From positions 1 to 64,000 of the forward strand of contig NZ_JAELXW010000008.1 of NCBI RefSeq assembly GCF_016428645.1: a stretch of DNA of 64,000 nucleotides, written 5' to 3'. The translations under genes were made by a program, and so were the position numbers. This stretch comes from Glycomyces salinus (GTDB lineage: Bacteria > Actinomycetota > Actinomycetes > Mycobacteriales > Micromonosporaceae). Below the pieces are notes generated by a model. It saw nothing but the letters and a program-made list of their open reading frames with translations. It was not told where the DNA came from and ran no database searches. Each line of letters begins with the position of its first letter. Position 1 is the stretch's first letter. Below, piece by piece: positions 37,817 to 47,400 of this stretch.

Positions 37817-40800
37817 TCATCGGGTCTTCCAGGGGTAGTAGGCGTCGCGGTAGGCGTAGTGGCCGGTGATCATCGGGCCTACGGCCGGTCCCAGCAGTTT
37901 CAGGGCCGGTTCGGGCCGCCATTCGCGTTCGCTCTGGCCGGCCGCGACCTGCGGCATGATCACCGACCTCAGTGACAGCGACGCGGGGATGGCGAGCGCG
38001 CCGGTCAGCTCCATCTCGGAGGCCAGGTTCAACTCGACGTCCCGGATGCGCAGGCTCCGCAGTTTCGGGAGCACGGCCCCGACCACGACCAGCGTCGCCC
38101 CCAGGAACGAGGCGCTGACGGCGAAGGTCGAGCCGGACGTGAACAGGCCGGCGATGACTCCCGCCGTGCCGATTCCGATCCCGAGGGCGATCACGAGGGC
38201 CTGCGGGATCCAGCCGGGGCGGATCCGCTGGCCCTCGGATTCGAGGCGCCGCCGCTCGAACGTCCGTGTCCGCTGCGCCGCAAGGGCGACGGCGCGAGTG
38301 TGGGCGCGGCTCTCCAGGATCGCGCGGGCGCGCGGGTCGTCGGTGACGGCGCGGACCTGTTTCGCCCAGTGCTTCGCGGTCGGCCGGAGCCACTCGCGCC
38401 AGTTGGTCCGGAACCGCCGGTGGCGCAACGTGAGCTCGGCGAGCATCAGCTGGAGGTTCGCCGTGGAGGACACGCTGTCGCGATTGCGCTTCGCGCCCAG
38501 CGCCTCCCGGATCAGCGAACGCGCGGTCGAGACGTGGTAGAGGGTCGTGTGCGTCGCCGCGTACACCACCGCCGACAGCACCGTGGGGTCGGTCCGGTCC
38601 ATCAGCAGTGCCCGGTCGATCTCCTCGGCGCCCCGAGCGAATGTGGCCGAGTCGGCCTTGTCCTCGGTCGCCATCCGAATCCTGGTGTAGCCCAGGACGG
38701 CCAGGAGTTTGGCGTCCGGGTGGCGGAGGTCGAGGGCGGACTCCCCCACGGCGAGCGCCCCTTCGAGCCGGCCGCGGTGGTTGAGGACGATCGCCAGCTC
38801 AAGGTGCCCGCCGTGGATCGGATGGCACTTGATGGACTCCTTGAAGTGGCGTTCGGCCTGCTCCCAGTCCCCGAGCTGGTAGGCGGCCTGGCCGGCCAGC
38901 AGGAGCGAGCGCTCGAAGTCGGCGTCCGCGATGTTGCGCCGAGCCTCGGCCAGGGCCCGTTCGAGGAGTTCGCGCCGACTTCCCGGATCGCGTTCCCGGT
39001 CGGCCCGGTGGAGCAGGGCCATCGCCAGCCCGAACCGGGCCTCGGTGGAGCAGATCCCGGTGTCGAGGGCGAGCGCGAAGCTGTCCTCGGCCTCCCAGGG
39101 GCGTCCCTGGTAGATCCGGCACCAGCCGAGGCTGATCTGCCCAAGGCACTTCGAGTGGATGTCGGGGCGGCCGATGATCTCGAGGGCGAAGTGCTCCGCG
39201 AGTTTCCACGACCGACCGTCGCCTTCGCGGCTGGCCTGTGCGGCGTGGTTCAGCACCAGTTCGGCCAGGAGCCCCGAATCGGCCCGCTCGTAGACCGGCT
39301 CGCCGTCGCGGCGGTTGTAGTGCCGCAGGGCCTTCGCGATCACCGCGCGGCCGCGCTCGAACTCGCCGCGCATGCGGCAGAACAGGGCGGCGTTCTCGCC
39401 GATGGGCGGGTACAGCGGCAGCTCGGCCAGGGTCCGTTCGAGCAGGTCGAGGGCCTGGTCGGTGCGGTTGAGGTCCTCGAGTCCTCTGGCGAGGGTCAGC
39501 CGGGAGCGCCGGCTCACCGGGTGGTGTCCGAGCAGGTCGAGCGCCATCGCGAGCGATTCGCGCACCAGCCCTTGCGCGCGCACGGCGCGAATGTGGACGA
39601 TCCGCAGCCAGATCGCCCGGTGACCGGGTTCCTCGTACCGCTCCGCGACCCGCTCGCAGATCCGGGCGGCGTCGGCGGATTCGCCGCACATCAGCCGCGT
39701 CTCGGCGAGCAGGACGTCGATCACGAAGTCGTTGTCGAAGAACCGGCGGGAGCGCTCGAGGAGCCGCACCGAGTCGTCGAACCGCCGCTGGGAGTTCCAC
39801 AGGTGGACCTGCCTGCGGATCGCGGTGGGCGAGTATGGGTTGATCGCCCGGGCCCCGGCGAGGTCGTCGTCGGCCTCGTCGAAGCCGCGCCGCTCGCTCA
39901 GGCCGCGCCGCAGGCCCGCGCTGTCGTACTCGTCCCCGCCGTGCTCGGGCACGTTGACCGCGGCGACCTCGGCGTGCTCGCTGAGCAGTTCGAAGTCGTC
40001 GCGCCAGCCGCCGAACTCCTCGATCGTCTTGCGCGCCTCGTCGAGTTTGAGGTGGTGCCGGTAGAGGCCGGCGATGATCCTCGTGGTCGCCTGGGTCGGC
40101 CCCAGTCGGCGGAGGTTCTCGATGACGACCTCGCAGTCGGAGAACGTCGCGCCGCATTGGGCGAGCACCCCGGCGGCGAACTGCTCGACCCCGATGTCGA
40201 TCGGGCCGTCCGAGGTCACGTGCCCGGCGCGCATGGCCGTTCTGGCGTCGGCGACGGCGCGCTGCGCCTCGTCGTCCCAGCCGCGCCGCAGCAGGGCCAG
40301 GCAGCGGGCCTCCCAGACCTCGACGCTGTCCGGGCGGCGCAGGCACGCCTTCTCGGACTCGGCGAGCGCCCGCGAGTGGTCGCGCAGATTGGAGAGGAAT
40401 ATGACCCGCCAGGCGAGGGCGCTGGCGTGGTTCGGGGCGTATACGAGCGCCTCGTCGAGCGCCTCGACGGCCGCCTCGAGCCGGTGGGCCGACGCGAGGA
40501 GCCATGCCTTCTCGCACATGACGGCGGGGTCGTTGCGCAGGACCCGCTGCGCGCGCTCGGCGCACTCGAAGGCTTCCGCGTGCTTGCACTGGGTCCGCAG
40601 CGCGCGGATCCGGCCGCGCCAGGCGCCGTCCGACATCGGGTTGATCGCCAGCGCCCGGTTGAACTGCCGCTCGGCGGCCTCGGGGTCGTTGCAGTCGAGG
40701 AGCACCCAGCCGTACTTGCCGAGCACGGTGGTGTTGTTGCGGGTGCGCTCCATGACCTCCTCGCACAGCCGCAGCGCCTCGGGGAGGCGGTGGCGCCAGC

Positions 40801-42508
40801 GCAGGCTCTCCACGCGCCATTCCCAGGGACCGCCGAACTCGCCGCCGAGGGAGCGCGACATCGCGGCCGCCCGCCATTCCCGCCAGGACTTCGGGCTCAC
40901 CTCGTCGGTGTCTTTGAGGGCCTGGTCGACCAGGTCCCTGCCCGACTTCTCGAGCAGTTCGTCGGCGGCGTCGAGGTCGAACCTGGCGGCGCGGGCGAGG
41001 GCCTTGGCGAGGGTGATCCAGTTGGAGGGGACCGACGCCGGGGCGCCGAGCGCGCGGTCGGCGGGCGGTATCTCGGCGCTGTCGAACGAGGACTCGATCG
41101 CGTCGGCGAGGGCCCAGTCGCGGTTCCAGACCGCGGACTGGAGCCGGCCGGCCCAGCCGGGGCCGTTGGCCGGGTTGTTGCCGGTCAGGTGGGCGAAGAG
41201 CCGCTCCGATTCTCGGAAGTGCCCGTTCTGCGCCAGGCGCTCGGCGGCGAGCGCGATCGTGGGGGCGTCTTCGGGGATCCGGGCGAGGAGCAGGTCCACT
41301 TCGGGCATGGCGCGGTCGCCGGTCTGGTCCGGGGTCCGGCTGAGCGCTTCGATGTGGACCCGGATGAGCAGGGCGTCGGCCGAGTCGGGGCGGAGCAGGA
41401 TCACCGAGTCGGCCATCTCGGCGGCGACCTCGTGGCGGCCGCTGTCGAGGAACAGGCGGGTGTACTCGAGCTGCGGGGCGTAGCTGTTGCGGTGCTCGTG
41501 CATGAGACGGCGGAGTCCGGCGTGGTCGCCGAGCTGGTGGAGCAGTTGGGCCTTGGTGTTGACGAGCTCGGTGAAGCCGACCTTGACCGCCTCGATCCGT
41601 TTGAGCGCGTCCCGGACCTGGTGTGGTTCACCGCCGTCGTAGCGCCACATGGCCGCTCGGGCGCGTTCGATCGCCATGGTGGGGCTCTCGGCGACCTTGA
41701 GGCCCCGGGCCGGGCTGTCGTTGCCGCGCCACAGGTCCTGTTTGGCCGCGTCGTCCCACAGTTCGACGAGTTCGGCGCGCCGTTCGACCATCTCGGTGCG
41801 CCTGCCGCCGGTGCGGAGGGTGTGGGCGCGCCACCGCCAGACCCACGGGTAGTTCACGCCGGTCTCGAGGAAGTGGTCGGCGGACGCGCGCTGGGCCCGG
41901 TCGAGGCAGCGTATCGCCGATTCGAGGTCGCCGGTCTGGCCGTGGGCCCGTCCGGCGACGACGAGCCGGCGGATCCGTTCGAGGTCGGCTTCGGCGGCGT
42001 CGGAGTCGAGCTCGACCTGATTGGACAGGCGGCGGACCGCGTCGTACCAGCCGAGCTTGAGCAGCAGGTCGACCTGGGTGGAGAAGACCGGTGCGGCCGA
42101 TCGCAGTTGGGAGTCGACGGGCCCGTATTTGAGCAGGGCCAGTCCGCTCCTGACCTGTCCCCGGTCGGCGAGCGCCTCGGCGGCCGCGCAGGCGAGGAAG
42201 GCGAGGTCCTCGGGTCGGCCGGCGGCGTCGGGGGTCTCGAGCAGCGCGCCGGCCTCTTGGAGGAATTCGCTGAGGCGCGGCTGTTCGCCTTTCGCATTGA
42301 GCAGCCGCACTTGCTCCGACAGCAGGCGCGGATCGTCGGTCATGGGATGGGAGAGGTGTTCCTCGAGTTCATCGAATTGCTGGGTGTCGCGGAAGATGCG
42401 CATCTTCTCGAAGAGCACGGACGGGTCGGTGTGGTCGCATTTCTCGAGTTCCTTCGCCGCGAGGTCGTAGAGCTTGAGTTCGCGGAGGATTCTGAGTCTC
42501 TCGGACAT
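37817..42508 (-). CDS. Giant TPR-repeat protein with C-terminal membrane segments
   Basis: A 1563-aa protein almost wholly built of helical tetratricopeptide-like repeats (for example LNAKGEQPRLSEFLQEAGAL, the AEAEL/ALAINPMSDGAWRGRIRAL repeats near 640, and PDSVEVWEARCLALLRRGWD near 740), suited to protein-protein scaffolding. Near the end (about 1430-1480) are two membrane spans (ALVIALGIGIGTAGVIAGLF and VSASFLGATLVVVGAVLP), then a tail of about 75 residues ending YRDAYYPWKTR. The start at 42508 is MSERLRILRE, preceded by GGGG; longer upstream frames have no site. It is divergent from the HTH-WD40 genes across a 376-bp region with TGTCCG/CGGACA palindromes. TPR and WD40 proteins commonly assemble, so a shared complex is plausible. 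Function is unknown. Confidence 0.8.
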   Translation of the reverse strand: MSERLRILRELKLYDLAAKELEKCDHTDPSVLFEKMRIFRDTQQFDELEEHLSHPMTDDPRLLSEQVRLLNAKGEQPRLSEFLQEAGALLETPDAAGRPEDLAFLACAAAEALADRGQVRSGLALLKYGPVDSQLRSAAPVFSTQVDLLLKLGWYDAVRRLSNQVELDSDAAEADLERIRRLVVAGRAHGQTGDLESAIRCLDRAQRASADHFLETGVNYPWVWRWRAHTLRTGGRRTEMVERRAELVELWDDAAKQDLWRGNDSPARGLKVAESPTMAIERARAAMWRYDGGEPHQVRDALKRIEAVKVGFTELVNTKAQLLHQLGDHAGLRRLMHEHRNSYAPQLEYTRLFLDSGRHEVAAEMADSVILLRPDSADALLIRVHIEALSRTPDQTGDRAMPEVDLLLARIPEDAPTIALAAERLAQNGHFRESERLFAHLTGNNPANGPGWAGRLQSAVWNRDWALADAIESSFDSAEIPPADRALGAPASVPSNWITLAKALARAARFDLDAADELLEKSGRDLVDQALKDTDEVSPKSWREWRAAAMSRSLGGEFGGPWEWRVESLRWRHRLPEALRLCEEVMERTRNNTTVLGKYGWVLLDCNDPEAAERQFNRALAINPMSDGAWRGRIRALRTQCKHAEAFECAERAQRVLRNDPAVMCEKAWLLASAHRLEAAVEALDEALVYAPNHASALAWRVIFLSNLRDHSRALAESEKACLRRPDSVEVWEARCLALLRRGWDDEAQRAVADARTAMRAGHVTSDGPIDIGVEQFAAGVLAQCGATFSDCEVVIENLRRLGPTQATTRIIAGLYRHHLKLDEARKTIEEFGGWRDDFELLSEHAEVAAVNVPEHGGDEYDSAGLRRGLSERRGFDEADDDLAGARAINPYSPTAIRRQVHLWNSQRRFDDSVRLLERSRRFFDNDFVIDVLLAETRLMCGESADAARICERVAERYEEPGHRAIWLRIVHIRAVRAQGLVRESLAMALDLLGHHPVSRRSRLTLARGLEDLNRTDQALDLLERTLAELPLYPPIGENAALFCRMRGEFERGRAVIAKALRHYNRRDGEPVYERADSGLLAELVLNHAAQASREGDGRSWKLAEHFALEIIGRPDIHSKCLGQISLGWCRIYQGRPWEAEDSFALALDTGICSTEARFGLAMALLHRADRERDPGSRRELLERALAEARRNIADADFERSLLLAGQAAYQLGDWEQAERHFKESIKCHPIHGGHLELAIVLNHRGRLEGALAVGESALDLRHPDAKLLAVLGYTRIRMATEDKADSATFARGAEEIDRALLMDRTDPTVLSAVVYAATHTTLYHVSTARSLIREALGAKRNRDSVSSTANLQLMLAELTLRHRRFRTNWREWLRPTAKHWAKQVRAVTDDPRARAILESRAHTRAVALAAQRTRTFERRRLESEGQRIRPGWIPQALVIALGIGIGTAGVIAGLFTSGSTFAVSASFLGATLVVVGAVLPKLRSLRIRDVELNLASEMELTGALAIPASLSLRSVIMPQVAAGQSEREWRPEPALKLLGPAVGPMITGHYAYRDAYYPWKTR

Positions 42509-42637
42509 CTCGGGCCCCTGATGATCCTGTGGCCGCCGCGGCTTCGACCTGGAGGGGTCGCGGGCCGAGCGGAGCGCTGCGTCTGGTTCGACCTCCATTC
42601 AATCGGTTCTCGGCCGCATCATAAAGGCTCCGAGAAT

Positions 42638-42647
42638 TGTCCGGACA
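42638..42647. promoter_or_regulatory. Palindrome TGTCCGGACA upstream of the TPR gene
   Basis: A perfect 10-bp palindrome about 130 bp upstream of the TPR start, repeated exactly at 48162-48171 beyond the STAND gene. Recurrence at both flanks of the locus suggests an operator rather than chance. Confidence 0.5.
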
Positions 42648-42747
42648 GGCTCGGACAGCGGAAATTCGAAGCATATTTTCACCATCCACAGCGCACACCA
42701 TGATCATTCTTCAAGAGCCTATGTTCAGCACGTTTAAATAACGGTAT

Positions 42748-42763
42748 CGGACACCGCTGTCCG
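42748..42763. promoter_or_regulatory. Inverted repeat CGGACA-CCGC-TGTCCG
   Basis: Six-base perfect arms with a 4-nt centre between the divergent TPR and HTH-WD40 genes, built from the same CGGACA half-site as the TGTCCGGACA palindromes but with opposite spacing. Confidence 0.45.
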
Positions 42764-42884
42764 GGTGAAATCGATCATGAAAGTACGCGACAATGGATCG
42801 AGTGGATGACCCCGTCCATCAACGTTCATAATCTACTGTCGTCGGACACCCTCAGCTCCTAGTCGACTACCCTTGAGGCGGAAC

Positions 42885-44396
42885 ATGATCGACGCTCCCA
42901 ATCCCTCGCCCGACCCACGTGGGATCGAGACCCGCACCGAGTTCACGGCCGCGATCCGGGAGCTGCACCACCACTCGGCGCTGACCCTCCGGGAAATCAG
43001 CGACCGCATCGAACTGAGCCGCCAGGCCATCAACGACTACGTCAAGGGCAAGCACCTGCCCCGCTCCAACGGACGCAACATCGAGCCGTTCATGGAACTG
43101 CTGCGCACCGGCTACGGCGTCACCGACCCGGACGAACTGGAGGCGTGGAAGGCGGCACTGCGGCGCGTGGCCGCCCGCCCCGGGCCCCGGCCGACCGACG
43201 AGCCCACTCCCTACCCGGGGCTCCAGCCGTTCCGCGAAGAGGACCGCCCCTGGTACTTCGGCCGCGACGACGTCACCGGGGCCGTCCGGCGCATCCGCGA
43301 CACGACCGATCCCCGGACGGGAACCGTCGCGGTCGGAGGGATCGACGGCGCCCTCTGGCTGTGGGCCGATCCGGACCTCGGCGGCACCCCGGTCGCCGTC
43401 GAAGGCTCGGGCGGCCCGATCAAGCACCTGGCCTTCAGCCCCGACGGCGACCGCGTCGCGGTCGCGGACTTCGAGGGCACCGCCTGGATCCACGATGTGG
43501 CCTCCGGAACCGAGACGGCTCGCATCGACGCCAGTTCGAACCGGCTCATGACGGTCGCCTTCAGCCCCGAAGGCGACGTCCTCGCCACCGGAGACACCAG
43601 CGGGGCGGTGAAACTGTGGGAACTGGGCGAGGAGCCGACGCTCGCGGGCGAGCTCGGCGGCCCGTCGAACTGGCTGTACTCGCTCGTCTTCCTCCCGGGC
43701 ACCTCGTTCCTGGCGGCCGCGGCCAGCGACGGCCTGTGGCTGTGGAACCGCGACAGCGACGCCGAGCCGATCCACTCGCTGGAGGTCACGCCCGGCAGCC
43801 CGCTCTACACCGTGCGCTACGCACCGGACGGCGACCTGCTGGCCACGGGCGGCTTCGACCTCAGCGTCAGGCTGTGGGACACCCCTGACGGCCGGCCGCG
43901 GCAGTTGGGAGAGCCGCTCACCGGCCCCGAGCAGCTGATCATCTGGACCACCTTCGACCCGACCGGGACGCTCCTCGCCGCCGGAAGCGCCGACGGCCAC
44001 GTCTACCTGTGGGACGTCACCGACCCGACCGCCCCGCAGGAGCTGCCCGCCTTGGAGGGCGACGGCGCCAGGATCGCCGTGGTCGACTTCAGCCCGGACG
44101 GCGAGATGCTGGCGGCGGCCAGCTTCGACGGGACGGTGATCATCTGGAACAAGGAGGATCCGCGGAACCCGCGGCGGTACGCCAACCTCTCCGGCACCGA
44201 CGGCGGTCTGCGAGCCGTGGACTTCGACGCCGACGGGTCCACAGTGGCCGTGGGCGGAGACGACCCCGGAGCCCGCCTGTGGACCACCGACCCCGAGGCG
44301 GCCGCCGAGACGATCTGCGCCGCGGTCGGCTCCCCCATCACACCGGAGGAATGGCGACGCCACGTCCCCGGCGTCCCCTATCAGAACCCTTGCTGA
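42885..44396 (+). CDS. HTH-WD40 protein lacking the nSTAND1 NTPase of its tandem paralogue
   Basis: A 503-aa protein. The N-terminal HTH (about 15-75; TLREISDRIELSRQAINDYV) is followed by the family hinge PYPGLQPFREEDRPWYFGRD near residue 110. At about residue 140 it jumps directly into WD40 repeats (AFSPDGD, LATGDTSGAVKLWEL, LLAAGSADGHVYLWDV and others, about 145-475). The conserved tail EEWRRHVPGVPYQNPC matches the paralogue. The NTPase and membrane segment found between hinge and repeats in the next gene are absent without loss of frame. GAGGCGGA precedes the ATG at 42885. About six or seven blades may form one propeller. It is 12 bp upstream of the paralogue, in one operon. It may act as a soluble regulator or partner of the STAND protein. 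Confidence 0.85.
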   Translation: MIDAPNPSPDPRGIETRTEFTAAIRELHHHSALTLREISDRIELSRQAINDYVKGKHLPRSNGRNIEPFMELLRTGYGVTDPDELEAWKAALRRVAARPGPRPTDEPTPYPGLQPFREEDRPWYFGRDDVTGAVRRIRDTTDPRTGTVAVGGIDGALWLWADPDLGGTPVAVEGSGGPIKHLAFSPDGDRVAVADFEGTAWIHDVASGTETARIDASSNRLMTVAFSPEGDVLATGDTSGAVKLWELGEEPTLAGELGGPSNWLYSLVFLPGTSFLAAAASDGLWLWNRDSDAEPIHSLEVTPGSPLYTVRYAPDGDLLATGGFDLSVRLWDTPDGRPRQLGEPLTGPEQLIIWTTFDPTGTLLAAGSADGHVYLWDVTDPTAPQELPALEGDGARIAVVDFSPDGEMLAAASFDGTVIIWNKEDPRNPRRYANLSGTDGGLRAVDFDADGSTVAVGGDDPGARLWTTDPEAAAETICAAVGSPITPEEWRRHVPGVPYQNPC

Positions 44397-44408
44397 ACTG
44401 GAGCGATG

Positions 44409-47400
44409 ATGCCGGACTCCTCGCCAGAACCCTCGAAGGCCCACTTCGTCGATCCGTCCCGGATCCAGACCAGAATCGAGTTCTTCGAAGCACTCAAGCG
44501 GCTCCACGACCAGTCGGGCAAGACCTTCCGCGAAGTCAGCCGCCACATCGAGCTGTCGTATCAAGCGGTCCACGGCTACGTGAACGGCAAGCACCTGCCG
44601 CACGCCCGCGGGGAGAACGGCAAGCTGTTCGCACAATTGCTGCGGACCGGATACGGCATCGACGACCCGGCGCAGCTGGAGGCCTGGTCGGCGGCCCTGG
44701 ACCGGGTCGCCACCGCGCCCGGGCCGCGGTCGGCCGACGAGACCGTTCCCTACCCGGGCCTGCGGCCGTTCGAACCGGACGAGCGCGAATGGTTCTTCGG
44801 CCGGGAAGAGCTCACCGAACGCATCCGCGATCTGCTCGGCGACGGCATCGAGACCGGAACGCGCTCGATGCTCCTCGTCGGACCGTCGGGATCGGGCAAG
44901 TCGTCCCTGGTCAACGTGGCCGTCGTGGCCACGGTCGAGGAGGACGAGCGATTCGCCGACTGGACCGTCGAGCGGATCACGCCGGGGCCGACCCCCGCGA
45001 AGGCCCTCGCGGCCGCGCTGGAGGAGCGCGGGACGGAGCGGCTCGTGATCGTCGTCGACCAGATGGAGGAGCTCTGGTCGGAGGAGGTCGATCCGGCCGA
45101 GCGCATGCGATTCCTCAAGGCGCTCAAAGCCTGCGCCGAGGCGAACGCCCCGGAGGCGTTCGTGGTCGTGGTGATGCGGGCCGACTTCTACGAGCACGTC
45201 CTCCGCTACCGGTTCCTCACCGAGATCGCCTCGGACCGCCAGGTCGCGGTCGGGCCCATGAGCACCGGGCAGCTCACCGCCGCCATCGAGGGGCCGGCCA
45301 GGGCCGTCCACACCGAAGTCGAGCCGGACCTCACCGCGCGGCTGCTGAGCGACCTCGACACGGACGACGTCACCGCGGCCGGGACGCTGCCGCTGCTCGC
45401 GCTCGCCCTGCGGGACCTGTGGGGCAGGGGCAGCCGCGGCTCGATGAGCGCGGCCGACTACAGACAGACCGGCGGCCTGGCCGACATCGTCAAGCGGATG
45501 GCGGAGGAGACGTGGGGGGACTTCGGCACCGACGAGCAGCGCACCGCGAAGGAACTGCTGACGCATATGGTGAGCGTCCAGGAGGACCTGCCGCTCACCC
45601 GCCGCCACATCCCCGGCGACCAGTTCGACGCGCTTCGGGGCGCCAACACCGAAGTGGACCGGGTCGCCGGGCGGCTCATCGCCTCCAGGCTCGTGGTCCT
45701 CGACTCGGACGGCCTCACGCTGGCGCACGACGTCATCCTGCGGGCCTGGCCTCGCCTGACCGAGTGGATCGAGGCCGACCGGCAGCGGCTCGCGGCCCGG
45801 AGCGAACTGTGGCGCTCGGTGGACCGCTGGAGGCGGCACGGCCGTGACAACTCCTATCTGTACCCGCGGCGCCGCCTGGAGGCGATCCGGGAGCAGCTCG
45901 GTCCGGACGCGCCGCTGTCGACCTTGGAGGAGGAGTTCCTCGAAGCCGCCCAGGTGCGCGCGGAGCGCACGCAGGGCCTCCGCCGCGCCCTGACCGCCAC
46001 GATGGCCGTGCTGCTCGCGGCCAGCCTGGTGAGCATGTTCATCGCCATCAACCAGCACTCGCAGGCCGAGCGGCAGCGCGTCGAGGCCGAATCGCGCTTC
46101 ATCGCGGCGCGGTCCGAGCAGCTGCGCGAGTCCGATCCCGCTCTGGCCAGGCAGCTCGCCGTCGCCGCCTATGCGACGGCGCCGACGCTCGAGGCGCGCT
46201 CGGCGCTGCTGTCGGCCACGGCGATCCCCGCGATCACCCGCCTGCCGGGCACGGCACCGGCCGTGGTCGACCGCATGGCCGTCAGTCCCGACGGCGACCG
46301 CCTGGCCGCCGCTCCCGACAACGGCGAGGCGTGGGTGTGGGACACCGCCGAGCCGTCCGAGCCCGCACTGCTCGTCTCGAATCTGCCCGAAGTGGACGAG
46401 GTCACCAGGTCGGTGCGGTGGCGGGCCGACGGGATGCTCTACAGCGCGGGCGACAGCGGCACGGTGTACCTGCACGACTTCTCGTCTCCTTCGGACCCGC
46501 GCCTCGCCGCGACCGCGACCGGACCGGTAGGTCCGGTGAACTTCATCGACGTGCACCTGCCTTCGGGCGCGGTCGCGGTCGGCACCGACACCGACCTGTG
46601 GCTCTGGTCCGATCCGGATCTCGGCGGCGAACCGCTGCGCCTGCGGGGTCCCGGGGGCCGGATCCTCGGGACGGCCTTCAGTCCGGACGGCTCGCTTCTG
46701 GCGGCCGCCGGGTACGACGGGCTCGTCGCCGTCCACGATCTCGAAGCCGCCGATGCGGATTCGGAGCCGATGCTCCTCGACGTGGGCCACGAGCGTTTCG
46801 TCAGCATCGCGTTCAGCCCCGACGGGAGCCTTCTCGCCGCCGGTACCTCGGCGGGCCCGGTCGTCCTGTGGGACACCGGGAGCCTCGAGCCGCTGACCGA
46901 GCTCACCGGGCCCGCCGGGTGGGCGGACGCGATCGCATTCGTCCCGGGCACCCCGTTCCTGGCCTCCGCCGCGACCGACGGCCTGTGGCTGTGGAACCAC
47001 GAGAGCGGCGGAGCCTCGTGGTTCCCGAGCGACAGCCCGGCCGAGGAGGTGGTCGTCAGCCCCGAGGACGGCGCGGTCTTCGTCGGCTTTGCCGACGGGG
47101 ACGTGCAGCGCTGGACCCTGCCGGGCCCGGTGCTCACCTCGCCGACCGAGGTGGTCAGGAACGTCTACTTCCTCGGTGACGGTTCGACGCTCGCCGCCGC
47201 CAGCAACGACGCGGCCATCTGGCTCTGGGATGTCGGCGAGCCGGGAGCGGCCCGCGGCCCGATCGGCGAACTGCGGCCGGAAGGGGGCCGTCTCATCACG
47301 TTGGTGACCGGGACCGTCGACGGTTCGCTCCTCGCCTCGGCCGATCTCGACGGCCGCATCTGGGTCTGGGACCTCACCGAGCCCGACGCGCCCCCGCGGG

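Larger units (their letters stand above)
42509..42884. other. 376-bp divergent regulatory region between the TPR and HTH-WD40 genes
   Basis: AT-richer than its flanks and noncoding on both strands. It contains TGTCCGGACA at 42638-42647, CGGACA at 42652-42657, the inverted repeat CGGACA-CCGC-TGTCCG at 42748-42763 and CGGACA at 42843-42848, plus an AT-rich TTTAAATAA at 42733-42741. No -35/-10 pair is convincing. The repeated CGGACA half-sites suggest binding of one regulator, possibly one of the locus HTH proteins. Confidence 0.55.

Noticed and set aside
37641-37819. Possible 60-codon gene after the TPR stop
   Set aside because: It has a basic, low-complexity sequence, no conservation signal, and overlaps the end of the convergent membrane-protein gene.
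37817-42703. Very long open frame on the plus strand opposite the TPR gene
   Set aside because: It has Val/Gly/Arg-rich composition with no recognisable domain. It is explained by the high GC third positions of the TPR gene, whose helical repeats are clear.
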